Positions 53,239 to 61,414 of a stretch of 64,000 nt of DNA are shown here, piece by piece. How positions within the stretch are numbered: the stretch's first letter is position 1; each line of letters begins with the position of its first letter. Under the pieces are notes generated by a model that was not told where the DNA came from, made no database searches, and saw nothing but the letters and a program-made list of their open reading frames with translations. Where the stretch lies: contig NZ_JAILXZ010000001.1 in the NCBI RefSeq assembly GCF_020179475.1, positions 1,550,001-1,614,000 of the forward strand. The letters are read 5' to 3'. The DNA is from Novosphingobium huizhouense (GTDB lineage: Bacteria; Pseudomonadota; Alphaproteobacteria; Sphingomonadales; Sphingomonadaceae). A program made the position numbers and the translations under genes.

Positions 53239-55203
53239 ATGCTCGCCGCGATGAACGATCCCCTCGACCAGGCCGCCAAGGATCTGGGGACACGGCCCGA
53301 GGCCGCCGAGCGGACCGCGCGCGAGCTGGTCCGGCGCAATCCCGCCGATCCGCGCCCGCGCCTGATCCTCGCTTCGGCGCTGCGCCGGCTGGGCCGCGCG
53401 GGCGAGGCGCTGCCGCTGTTGATCGAACTGGCGCGCGCCTATCCCAAAGCCGCGCGCACGCGCTACGAGCTGGGGCTGGCGCTCTGCGCGGTCGGTCGCG
53501 CGGGCGAGGGCGAGCAGCAGCTCGACGCCGCCGTGGCGCTCGATCCCAACCATGCCGAGGCCTGGGCGGCAATAGCCGACCGCGCTTTCGCCCGCGGCGA
53601 TGCGGAAGCCGAACGCCGCGCCCGCGCCGCGCTGGCGCGGCTCGATGCCGGCCACCCCGAACTCGGCCGGGCGGCGGAACTCGTCGCGCTCGGCCGCCAT
53701 GGCGAGGCCGATCCGATCCTGCGGCGCTTCTGCCTCGCCAACCCCAACCATGCCGAAGCCGCGCGATTGATGGCGGCGTGCCATGTCGCCAACCGCACCG
53801 TCCATGCCGCCGAGACGCTGCTGCGCCATGCGCTGACCATCGAACCCGGCTCGGCGCGCATCCGCTTCGATCTCGCGCACGCGCTGTTCGCCGCGCGCCT
53901 TGCCGAACAGGCGCTGGCCGAGCTTGCCCCGCTGCTCGCGGCGGAGCCGGCCAACCCCGCCTACCTCAACCTCCAGGCCGCCTGCCTCGGCCTGCTCGGG
54001 GACGACCGCGCCGCCGAGGCGATCAATGCCGAGCTTGCCGCGGCTTTCCCAGAGAACGCGAGCGTTGCCGTCAACCACGGCCATGCCGCGCGCACCGCGG
54101 GTCTGCGCGACAAGGCGATCGCCGCCTATCGCCGCGCAACGCAGCTCAGCCCCAAGGCGGGCGAGGCGTGGTGGGGGCTCGCCAACCTCAAGATCGGGGC
54201 GATGGGCGAGAGCGACGAGGCGCAGATGCGCGCGCTGCTCGCCGGATCGCTCCCCGACGACGACCGCATGCGCATCGAATATGCGCTCGGTCGCCGGCTC
54301 GAGGACGCGGGCGAGGCCGGGGAAGCCTTCGCGCATTACGCCAGGGGCGCGGCGCTGGCGCGCGCCAAGTTCGGCGGCGAGACCCGCGACTATGCCGCCG
54401 AGGCCGAGGCGGTCACCGCGCTCTACTCCGCGGAGTTCCTGGCTGCGCGCGCCGGGCAGGGCGCGGCCGACGATGCGCCGATCTTCGTCGTCGGGCTGCC
54501 GCGCTCGGGCTCGACGCTGGTCGAGCAGATCCTCGCCAGCCATCCCGCGATCGAGGGGACGATGGAGCTGCCCTACATCGGCAGCCTCGTCGGCCGGATC
54601 GAGCGCGAGGGCGGGCCGGCGCGGATCGCGGCCGCATCCCCGGAGGAGTTGCGTGGCTGGGGCGAGGAGTACCTTGCCCGCACGCAGGTCCATCGTCGGC
54701 TGGGCCGGGCCCGGTTCATCGACAAGATGCCCAACAATTTCCGGCACATCGGCCTGATCCGGCTGATCCTGCCCAACGCGCGGATCGTCGACGTGCGGCG
54801 CAATCCGATGGCCGCGTGCTTCTCGGGCTATAAGCAGCTCTTCGCCGAAGGGCAGGAGTTCTCATACGACCTTGGCGATCTGGGCGCCTACTATCGCCAA
54901 TACCTTGCCATCGTCCGCCATTTCCATGCCGCAGCGCCCGGCGCGGTGCACACGCTGGTCTACGAGGACCTCGTTGAGGACACCGAGGGCGAGGTGCGCC
55001 GCCTGCTCGATGCAGTGGGCCTGCCGTTCGACCCGGCGACCTTGCGCTTCTTCGAGAACGACCGCGCGGTGCGCACGGTCAGTTCCGAGCAGGTGCGCCA
55101 GCCGATCTACCGCGCCGGACTCGATCAATGGCGCAAGTTCGAACCGTTCCTCGCGCCGCTGTCGCAGGCGCTGGGGGATGCGCGCGAGGGGTGGCGCGCG
55201 TGA
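53239..55203 (+). CDS. TPR repeat-sulfotransferase fusion protein
   Basis: 654 residues. Residues ~1-330 consist of TPR-like helical repeats rich in Ala/Leu/Arg (for example ELARAYPKAARTRYELGLAL and AVALDPNHAEAWAAIADRAF). From ~410 comes a sulfotransferase domain with the PAPS phosphosulfate loop FVVGLPRSGSTLVEQIL and the 3'-phosphate motif region RIVDVRRNPMAACFSGYKQL, plus HTLVYEDLVEDTEGEVRRLL. No signal peptide, so cytoplasmic. TPR-sulfotransferases are frequent in sphingomonads and often lie beside TonB receptors; targets are unknown. A second ATG four codons on is possible. The cytochrome gene follows after 28 bases. Confidence 0.9.
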   Translation: MLAAMNDPLDQAAKDLGTRPEAAERTARELVRRNPADPRPRLILASALRRLGRAGEALPLLIELARAYPKAARTRYELGLALCAVGRAGEGEQQLDAAVALDPNHAEAWAAIADRAFARGDAEAERRARAALARLDAGHPELGRAAELVALGRHGEADPILRRFCLANPNHAEAARLMAACHVANRTVHAAETLLRHALTIEPGSARIRFDLAHALFAARLAEQALAELAPLLAAEPANPAYLNLQAACLGLLGDDRAAEAINAELAAAFPENASVAVNHGHAARTAGLRDKAIAAYRRATQLSPKAGEAWWGLANLKIGAMGESDEAQMRALLAGSLPDDDRMRIEYALGRRLEDAGEAGEAFAHYARGAALARAKFGGETRDYAAEAEAVTALYSAEFLAARAGQGAADDAPIFVVGLPRSGSTLVEQILASHPAIEGTMELPYIGSLVGRIEREGGPARIAAASPEELRGWGEEYLARTQVHRRLGRARFIDKMPNNFRHIGLIRLILPNARIVDVRRNPMAACFSGYKQLFAEGQEFSYDLGDLGAYYRQYLAIVRHFHAAAPGAVHTLVYEDLVEDTEGEVRRLLDAVGLPFDPATLRFFENDRAVRTVSSEQVRQPIYRAGLDQWRKFEPFLAPLSQALGDAREGWRA

Positions 55204-55231
55204 CGGGCCCATTCACAGCCGAGAGTATCCG

Positions 55232-55687
55232 ATGAACAAGACGATCAGGGTTGCCGTGCTGGCGCTGGCCGGCGCGACCTTTGCCGCAGTGGCGTGCCTT
55301 GCCAGCCCCGGCTTCGCTCAGGACCGGCCGGGGCCGGGCGGGGCGACGGTGGAAGTGTCGAGCGAGGGGCAGGAGGTCTATGAGCAGATCTGCCAGGCCT
55401 GCCACATGGCCGACGCCAAGGGCGGCGGCGAGCCCGGCGCGATGATCCCCGCGCTCGCCGGCAACAAGAACCTTGCCGACAAGGACTACCCGATCATCGT
55501 GGTGATGAAGGGCCGCGGCGGCATGCCGTGGTTCAACGGCGTGCTGACCAAGGAGCAGATCGCCGCGGTGATCACCTACGTGCGCGGCCACTTCAACGAC
55601 TACCACGATCCGGTGACCGTCGCCGACATCGACCGCATCGTCGCGACGAACCCGCCCGTGCCCGAGTGCAACACCTGCGGCCACTGA
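55232..55687 (+). CDS. Periplasmic class I cytochrome c
   Basis: 151 residues. The signal peptide (IRVAVLALAGATFAAVACLASPGFA) directs it to the periplasm. One haem site CQACH follows (YEQICQACHMAD). The axial Met is probably in GRGGMPWFNG, and the helix EQIAAVITYVRGHFND closes the fold. The last residues (ECNTCGH) look like a broken haem motif and may form a disulfide. It lies 56 bases before a Tat-exported flavin amine oxidase. A dedicated electron acceptor for that enzyme is likely, as known for the NicA2-CycN pair in Pseudomonas. Confidence 0.94.
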   Translation: MNKTIRVAVLALAGATFAAVACLASPGFAQDRPGPGGATVEVSSEGQEVYEQICQACHMADAKGGGEPGAMIPALAGNKNLADKDYPIIVVMKGRGGMPWFNGVLTKEQIAAVITYVRGHFNDYHDPVTVADIDRIVATNPPVPECNTCGH

Positions 55688-55743
55688 AGCCGCCGCTCGC
55701 CAACGCTTTCCAGTTCTCCCGATCCGACCACGAAGGGATTGCA

Positions 55744-57333
55744 ATGCTCGACCAGTTCACCCCGCCGACCCGCCGCCAGCTGCTGACGATGATCGGCAAG
55801 GCGGGCGGCGCCGCCGCGCTCTACCAGGCGATGACCGTGCTCGGCCACGCCAAGGACAGCCAGTTCACCGGCCCGCCCAAGCTCTCGGGCGCCAAGCCGG
55901 GGGCGAGCGTGCTGGTGCTGGGCGCAGGGCTTGCCGGGATGCTCGCCGCCTACGAGCTGACCAAGGCGGGCTACAAGGTCCAGATCCTCGAATTCCAGGG
56001 CCGCGCCGGCGGGCGCAACTATACCGTGCGCGGCGGCGACACGATCACCGAGATCGGTTCGAAGCAGGAGGTGAGCTTTGCTCCGGGCAACTACCTTAAC
56101 CCGGGGCCATGGCGCATTCCCTACCACCACCGCACCGTGCTGCATTACTGCAAGGAGCTGGGGGTCGAGCTCGAGCCGTTCCTGCAGATCAACCACAACG
56201 CGCTGATCCACAACAAGAAGGCGTTTGGCGGCAAGCCGCAGCCCTATCGCGACCTGATGGTCGACTGGAAGGGTCACGTTTCCGAGCTGCTGGGCAAGTC
56301 GCTCAACGCCGGCGCGCTCGACACCACCGTCACGCCTGAGGACAAGGCCAAGCTGCTCGAGGCGATGCGCGGCTGGGGCGTGCTCGACAAGGACATGAAG
56401 TACACCAAGAGCGACCATGTCGGCGAACAGCGCGGCTGGGAGCGGCCGCCGGGCGGCGGGGTCAACGGCGCGCCGATCCCCAACGATCCGTTCAGCCTGA
56501 CCGAGACGCTCGACAGCGGCATCTGGCAGTCGCTCGGCTTCTATGCCGAGCACGTGATGCAGACGACGATGTTCCAGCCCAAGGGCGGCATGGATCACAT
56601 CGGCAAGGGCTTCCAGGCCAAGGTCGGCAAGCTGATCCGCTTCAACACGCGCGTCTCGAAGATCGCGCAGGACGAGCGCGGCGTCACCGCCAGCTGGACC
56701 GACACCAAGACCGGCCAGACCGGCGAGACCCATGCCGACTGGATGGTCTGCACGATCCCCGCGCCGGTGCTCAACCAGATCGACTTCCAGGCGAGCCCGG
56801 AGAAGAAGGCGGCGATCCGCGCGCTGCCTTATGGCAACTCGGTCAAGATCGGGCTCGAGATGAAGCGCCGCTTCTGGGAGACCGACTATGCCATCTACGG
56901 CGGCATCTCGTTCACCGATCAGGCCATCTCGCTGATCTCGTATCCCAGCGCGGGCTGCTTCAGCGATGGGCCGGCGGTGCTGCTCGGCGCCTATCCGTTC
57001 GGGCCGGGCGCCTACATGCTGGCCGGCATGACCCCGGAAAAGCGCATCCAGGCCGCGCTCGACCAGGGATCGGTGTTCCATCCGGCCGAGTACAAGGCCG
57101 AGTTCCTGTCGGGCGCGAGCGTCGCCTGGAACCGCATGCCGTGGATCCTCGGCTGCTGCGCCGCCTGGACCGAGGAAAGCCGCGCCGCGCACTACCAGAA
57201 CCTCGTTTCGATGGAGGGCCGCATCGTGCTCGCGGGCGAACATTGCTCGTACTACGGCTGCTGGCAGGAGGGCGCGCTGCTGTCCTCGATCGACGCGATC
57301 ACCCGCCTGCACCAGAAGGCTTCGGCCGCCTGA
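55744..57333 (+). CDS. Tat-exported flavin monoamine oxidase family oxidoreductase
   Basis: 529 residues. A twin-arginine signal (TRRQLLTMIGKAGGAAAL) predicts folded export to the periplasm. The FAD Rossmann motif is VLVLGAGLAGMLAAYELTKA and the next strand ends ILEFQGRAGGRNYTVRGG. The C-terminal FAD motif is RIVLAGEHCSYYGCWQEGAL. The middle carries the substrate domain with several Trp/Tyr. Family members oxidise primary, secondary or cyclic amines, some as dehydrogenases passing electrons to cytochrome c. The preceding cytochrome gene and an exported RidA in the cluster support the latter. The substrate is unknown. Confidence 0.93.
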   Translation: MLDQFTPPTRRQLLTMIGKAGGAAALYQAMTVLGHAKDSQFTGPPKLSGAKPGASVLVLGAGLAGMLAAYELTKAGYKVQILEFQGRAGGRNYTVRGGDTITEIGSKQEVSFAPGNYLNPGPWRIPYHHRTVLHYCKELGVELEPFLQINHNALIHNKKAFGGKPQPYRDLMVDWKGHVSELLGKSLNAGALDTTVTPEDKAKLLEAMRGWGVLDKDMKYTKSDHVGEQRGWERPPGGGVNGAPIPNDPFSLTETLDSGIWQSLGFYAEHVMQTTMFQPKGGMDHIGKGFQAKVGKLIRFNTRVSKIAQDERGVTASWTDTKTGQTGETHADWMVCTIPAPVLNQIDFQASPEKKAAIRALPYGNSVKIGLEMKRRFWETDYAIYGGISFTDQAISLISYPSAGCFSDGPAVLLGAYPFGPGAYMLAGMTPEKRIQAALDQGSVFHPAEYKAEFLSGASVAWNRMPWILGCCAAWTEESRAAHYQNLVSMEGRIVLAGEHCSYYGCWQEGALLSSIDAITRLHQKASAA

Positions 57334-57462
57334 GCGCGGCCGCGACGATGAAGCGGGGCACCGGCGCGGACCTTATTCGTATGCGATGAGGTCCCGCGCC
57401 GTTCGCATCGGCGGCGCTTGCTGGCATGGCCGGCGGGTTCCACCGATGCGAAAGGCGTCCCG

Positions 57463-58377
57463 ATGTCCGAATTGCCGCTCCCGCCCGCCGACCGCCCCCT
57501 GGGGCGCAGCGGCATTGCGATCTCGTCGCTGGGCTGGGGAATGTGGCGACTGACGGCGGCGGGGCTGGACGCCGCCGGGGTCGCGCGACTGGTCGAGGGC
57601 GTGCTCGACGCCGGGGTGACCCTGCTCGACACCGCCGACATCTACGGCTTCGATGGCAAGGACGGGTTCGGCGAGGCCGAGGCGCTGTTGGGGCAGGCGC
57701 TGGCGCTCGCGCCGTCCTTGCGCGGCCGGATGGTGCTGGCGACCAAGGGCGGGATCATGCCGCCGCTGCCCTACGACCAGTCGCGGGCCTATCTCGCCGG
57801 CGCGATCGACGCTTCGCTGCGGCGGCTGCGCACCGACCGGATCGACCTCTACCAGATCCACCGCCCCGACATCCTTGCCCATCCGCAGGACGTGGCGCGC
57901 GTGCTCGACGATGCGGTGCGGGCGGGCAAGATCCGCAGCCTGGGCGTCTCCAACTTCACCCCGGCGCAGATCGCCGCACTGGCGCACTTCCTCGATGCGC
58001 CGCTCGTCTCGACCCAGCCCGAGATCAGTCCCCTGCGCATCGAGCCGCTGGAGAACGGCGAAATGGACCAGGCGATGGTCATGGACCTCGCGCCGCTCGC
58101 CTGGTCGCCGCTCGGCGGGGGCAGCCTGTTCGATCCGCAGACCGCGCGCGAGAAGGCGGTCGCCGCCGCGCTCGACGTGGTGGCGCAGGCGCAAGGGGTG
58201 TCGCGCAGCAGCGCGGCGTTCAGCTGGCTGATGGCGCATCCCGCGGGGATCGTGCCGATCGTCGGATCGCAGAAGCTGGCGCGGGTGGTCGAGGCGACCG
58301 AGGCGCTCAAGGTGCGCTGGACCCGCGCGGAGTGGTACGCGGTGCTGGTGGCGAGCCGGGGCGCGCCGCTTCCGTAA
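57463..58377 (+). CDS. Aldo/keto reductase
   Basis: 304 residues with a (beta/alpha)8 barrel. The catalytic set is visible: Asp and Tyr in LLDTADIYGFDG, Lys in MVLATKGGIMPP and His in DLYQIHRPDILAHP. NADPH-binding motifs near the end are GIVPIVGSQKLARVVEATEA. The N terminus (DRPLGRSGIAISSLGWGMWR) resembles the YdhF-like oxidoreductases of the family. The ATG chosen is preceded by a 129-base spacer containing ATGCGA/TCGCAT elements at 57381, 57403 and 57446. It may reduce an aldehyde or ketone made by the amine oxidase, but that link is only positional. Confidence 0.93.
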   Translation: MSELPLPPADRPLGRSGIAISSLGWGMWRLTAAGLDAAGVARLVEGVLDAGVTLLDTADIYGFDGKDGFGEAEALLGQALALAPSLRGRMVLATKGGIMPPLPYDQSRAYLAGAIDASLRRLRTDRIDLYQIHRPDILAHPQDVARVLDDAVRAGKIRSLGVSNFTPAQIAALAHFLDAPLVSTQPEISPLRIEPLENGEMDQAMVMDLAPLAWSPLGGGSLFDPQTAREKAVAAALDVVAQAQGVSRSSAAFSWLMAHPAGIVPIVGSQKLARVVEATEALKVRWTRAEWYAVLVASRGAPLP

Positions 58378-58444
58378 GCCCCGCCTTAGTTGCCCGGTTG
58401 ATTAATCGGTGCCGGGCCTGCATGGCGGTGGCGGGAGAAAAGCC

Positions 58445-59434
58445 ATGACCATGATGCGTGCCGTCGAAGTGGGAGCGCTCGCCCCGGACCTTGCCGGGCT
58501 TTCGATCGTCGAGAAGCCGATCCCCGTGCCCGGCCCCGGCGAAGTGCTGGTGCGGATCGAGGCGGCGGCGCTCGGCTTTCCCGACCTGCTGATGACCGAA
58601 GGGCTCTACCAGGCAAAGCCCCCGCTGCCGTTCGTGCCCGGCATGGAGGCCGCCGGTACGATCGCCGCGGTCGGCGAGGGCGCGGGTTTCGCGATCGGCG
58701 ATGAGGTGGTGGTCGGCGGGCTGACCGGGGGCGTCCAGCAGTACGCGGTGCATCCGGCGGCGGCGGTATCGCCCAAGCCGGCGCGGCTTTCGTTCGGGCA
58801 GGCGGCGGGCCTTCGCGCCGCCTATCTCACCGCCTATGTCGGGCTGGTGCGTTGCGGTCGCGCCGAGCGGGGCGACTGGCTGCTGGTCCATGGCGCCGCC
58901 GGCGGCGTGGGCCTTGCTGCGGTGGACATGGCGCGGGCCTTGGGCCTGCGAGTCATCGCCGTCGCCTCGAGCGAGGACAAGCTTGCCCGCGTGCGCGAAC
59001 TGTTCGCGCCCGAACACGCCATTCTCGGCCCCACCGGCTTTCGCGAGCGGGTGCTGGAGATCACCGGCGGCAAGGGGGTGCAGATCGTCTACGATCCGGT
59101 GGGCGGCGACGTGTTCGACGAATCCACCCGCTGCATCGCCTTCGGCGGCCGCCTGCTGGTGATCGGTTTTGCCAGCGGGCGCATTCCCGAAATCCGCGCC
59201 AACATCCCGTTGATCAAGGGCTTTTCGGTGGTGGGCGTGCGCGCGGGCGAATTCGGGCGCAAGTTCCCCGCGCTGGGGCGCGAGAACGTCGCGGCGATCA
59301 TGCAGATGGCGCAGGACGGGACGATCGCGCCGACCGTCCATCGCGAAGTGCCGCTCGACGCCTATCGCGAAGCCTATGCCGCGATGCGCGATCGCAGCGT
59401 GGTCGGCCGCACGATCATCCTGCCGCACGCCTGA
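58445..59434 (+). CDS. Quinone oxidoreductase-like MDR protein (zinc-independent)
   Basis: 329 residues from ATG; a GTG twelve codons upstream is an alternative. The GroES-like N-terminal half has VLVRIEAAALGFPDLLMTEG and PFVPGMEAAGTIAAVGEG. The Rossmann half has the cofactor motif VHGAAGGVGLAAVDMA and VIAVASSEDKLARVRE. No zinc-ligand Cys/His pattern is present, consistent with NADPH:quinone reductases and enoyl reductases of the MDR superfamily. The end (PTVHREVPLDAYREAYAAM) is typical. It follows the aldo/keto reductase by 67 bases on the same strand. Confidence 0.92.
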   Translation: MTMMRAVEVGALAPDLAGLSIVEKPIPVPGPGEVLVRIEAAALGFPDLLMTEGLYQAKPPLPFVPGMEAAGTIAAVGEGAGFAIGDEVVVGGLTGGVQQYAVHPAAAVSPKPARLSFGQAAGLRAAYLTAYVGLVRCGRAERGDWLLVHGAAGGVGLAAVDMARALGLRVIAVASSEDKLARVRELFAPEHAILGPTGFRERVLEITGGKGVQIVYDPVGGDVFDESTRCIAFGGRLLVIGFASGRIPEIRANIPLIKGFSVVGVRAGEFGRKFPALGRENVAAIMQMAQDGTIAPTVHREVPLDAYREAYAAMRDRSVVGRTIILPHA

Positions 59435-59494
59435 CCGATCCGCCGGCCCTTTCCGTTGCGCGCAAGGCGTAGCGTGCGCCCGCGGACCATGCGC

Positions 59495-59557
59495 AAAAAG
59501 AAAGGGCCGTCCCGGAGGGCGGCCCTGGAAAGTTTGGGAGAGGATGCCTGAAAGGCC
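59495..59557 (-). ncRNA. Candidate small RNA, mmgR/SuhB-like
   Basis: On the minus strand a promoter (TTGTCG at 59591-59586, 17 bases, CACATA at 59568-59563) points at a ~63-base transcript. It would start near 59557 with GGGCCTTTCAGGC, continue with a CU-rich single-stranded stretch CATCCTCTCCCAAAC and end in a terminator. The terminator stem AGGGCCGCCC / GGACGGCCCT (59526-59503) is followed by TTCTTTTT. The CCTCTCCC segment can pair with Shine-Dalgarno sequences, as in the alphaproteobacterial mmgR/SuhB sRNA family that controls carbon storage or catabolism genes. I assign the family from memory of its layout, not from a search. Confidence 0.55.
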
Positions 59558-59562
59558 CGTCC

Positions 59563-59591
59563 TATGTGCGCTGCAGCACCGATTCCGACAA
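59563..59591 (-). promoter_or_regulatory. Predicted promoter of the minus-strand small RNA
   Basis: TTGTCG (-35) and CACATA (-10) are separated by exactly 17 bases and point toward the terminator at 59526-59495. Confidence 0.5.
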
Positions 59592-59932
59592 GTGCGAAAC
59601 GCGCTCGTTCAATTGAAATTTTTGCAATCATAGCTTTGTCATTCTGTGCCGGTCGGAGCGGCGCTTTTGCAGCGATCGCGGAAAACCGGGCGTTTTCAGG
59701 CCGTGCATTCGTATGTGGGCAGGGTTTACGCGTTGGGAAATTGCAACACGCGCAAGGTGCAGTGCAGCATGGCCTGCCCTTTAGGACAGGTTTTTTCCGC
59801 ATTGGATCCACTCCGGCGGCTTCGTCATCCGGTTTCCGGCGCAACCGTCGGCGGGGTGGAAAGGGTGACGCGGGGGGATTGCGAAGGCGGCGGGGCGGAC
59901 GCAAGGTCCCGGGCAAAGGAGTCGCCACCGCC
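59592..59932. other. Non-coding region upstream of the M20 peptidase gene
   Basis: No gene is supported here. The first part is AT-rich (TTCAATTGAAATTTTTGC near 59609-59626) and could hold promoters for either strand. A terminator on the plus strand is seen at 59773-59796. The last ~40 bases contain the AAAGGAG ribosome-binding site of the peptidase gene. Confidence 0.6.
59773..59796 (+). terminator. Terminator-like hairpin in the leader of the M20 peptidase gene
   Basis: CCTGCCCT and AGGACAGG pair with one mismatch over a two-base loop, followed directly by six T (59791-59796). It lies about 140 bases before the peptidase ATG with no gene upstream on this strand for 340 bases. A leader attenuator or the end of a plus-strand small RNA is possible. 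Confidence 0.5.
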
Positions 59933-61414
59933 ATGCCTCGTTCGTTCACCACCCCCGTTTCCACCCGCATCCGTTTCCCTGCCCCCGGCCGGTCCGGTCG
60001 CGCCGCGCTCGCGCTCGCGCTGTCGCTGTCGGCGGCGTTGTCGGTCGCGGGCGCGCCGGTCGCGTGTGCCGCGGGCGCTGCTCCCGCGCCGACGCCCCGC
60101 GCCGAGGCGCAAGTGCTGGCGCTCTCGCAGCAGATCATGGCGATGCGCTCGGTGGTGGGCGAGGGCAACGAGACGCCCAGGGTCGCGGCCGCGATCCGCG
60201 ATGCGCTCGTCGCCGGCGGCTGGTCGGCCGCGGACGTCGAGATCGTGCCGCTCAAGGACACCGCCTACCTGATCGCGACATGGAAGGGCAGCAACGCCAA
60301 GCTCAAGCCGCTGGTCGTCTCGGGCCACATGGACGTGGTCGAAGCCAAGCGCGCCGACTGGCAGCGCGATCCCTTCGTGCCGGTGGTCGAGGACGGCATC
60401 CTCTACGGCCGCGGCGCGACCGACATGAAGTTCAACGCGGCGCAAGCGGTGTCGAGCCTGATCGACCTGCGCCAGTCGGGCTACAAGCCCAAGCGCACGA
60501 TCGTCATCGCCTTCTCGGGCGACGAGGAGACGACGATGGCGACCTCGCGCGCGATCGCCGAGCGGCTCAAGGGCGCCGAACTGGTGATCAACGTCGATGG
60601 CGGCGGCGGCAAGCTCGACGAGGCCACGGGCAAGCCGGTCTACTGGGCCTGGGACGGCGCCGAGAAGACCTATGCCGACTTCAAGCTCGAGGTTACCAAC
60701 CCCGGCGGCCACAGCAGCGCGCCGAGGCCCGACAATGCCATCGTCCAGCTTTCGCGCGCGCTCGAGCGGATCGGCGCGCATCACTTCGCGGCGGAGCAGA
60801 ACCCGCTGACCAAGGCGTGGTTCGAGCGCGCCGCCGCGTTCGAATCCGATGCGGCGACGGCCGCCGCGATGCGCGCCTTCGCCGCCGACCCGAACGACGA
60901 AAAGGCGCTGGCGGTGCTGCGCGCCAATCCCTCGACGGTGGGCAAGGTCGGCACGACCTGCGTGCCGACGATGGTCTCGGGCGGCCATGCGCTCAACGCC
61001 CTGCCGCAGCGCGCCACCGCCAACATCAACTGCCGCATCTTCCCCGGCAACAAGCCGGCCGAGGTCATGGCCGAACTCGCCCGGGTGGCGGCCGAGCCTT
61101 CGGTCACCTTCACCGACGTCAGCGAAGGCTCGACCGCCTCGCCCGCCTCGCCGATGCGGGCGGACTTCGTCGGCGCGGCCGAAGCGGCGATCCACGCCGC
61201 CTGGCCGGGCGTGCCGGTGATCCCGATGCAGGCTTCGGGCGCTTCGGATTCGATGTGGTATCGCAGCGTCGGCGTCGCCGCCTATGGCGCCAGCCCGCTG
61301 ATGACCAAGGACAGCGAGGAATTCTCGCACGGGCTCAACGAACGCGTGCGCCTGTCGAACGTGCGCCCCGGCCTCGTCTACTACAACGCGCTGTTCACCC
61401 GCCTGACGCAATGA
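59933..61414 (+). CDS. Exported M20 family metallopeptidase
   Basis: 493 residues. A long signal (GRAALALALSLSAALSVAGA, ending PVACAA) gives a periplasmic enzyme. Di-zinc site motifs: VVSGHMDVVEA (His and Asp), GRGATDMKFNAAQAV with the bridging Asp, FSGDEETTMA with the general-base Glu pair, and NVDGGGGKLDE. The C-terminal His is in EEFSHGLNERVRL. The dimerisation domain sits between (VTNPGGHSSAPRPDNAIVQL). M20 peptidases release C-terminal or dipeptide residues; specificity is not evident. AAAGGAG precedes the ATG. Its 3' end overlaps the convergent TetR gene by 20 bases. Confidence 0.93.
   Translation: MPRSFTTPVSTRIRFPAPGRSGRAALALALSLSAALSVAGAPVACAAGAAPAPTPRAEAQVLALSQQIMAMRSVVGEGNETPRVAAAIRDALVAGGWSAADVEIVPLKDTAYLIATWKGSNAKLKPLVVSGHMDVVEAKRADWQRDPFVPVVEDGILYGRGATDMKFNAAQAVSSLIDLRQSGYKPKRTIVIAFSGDEETTMATSRAIAERLKGAELVINVDGGGGKLDEATGKPVYWAWDGAEKTYADFKLEVTNPGGHSSAPRPDNAIVQLSRALERIGAHHFAAEQNPLTKAWFERAAAFESDAATAAAMRAFAADPNDEKALAVLRANPSTVGKVGTTCVPTMVSGGHALNALPQRATANINCRIFPGNKPAEVMAELARVAAEPSVTFTDVSEGSTASPASPMRADFVGAAEAAIHAAWPGVPVIPMQASGASDSMWYRSVGVAAYGASPLMTKDSEEFSHGLNERVRLSNVRPGLVYYNALFTRLTQ

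Noticed and set aside
57381-57451. Third copy of the 26-bp operator before the aldo/keto reductase gene
   Set aside because: CGTATG and three ATGCGA/TCGCAT elements occur, but spacing and arms do not match the two good copies.
59708-59720. CGTATGTGGGC as another regulator half-site
   Set aside because: It lacks a left half-site at the 8-base spacing and carries an insertion in the right arm.
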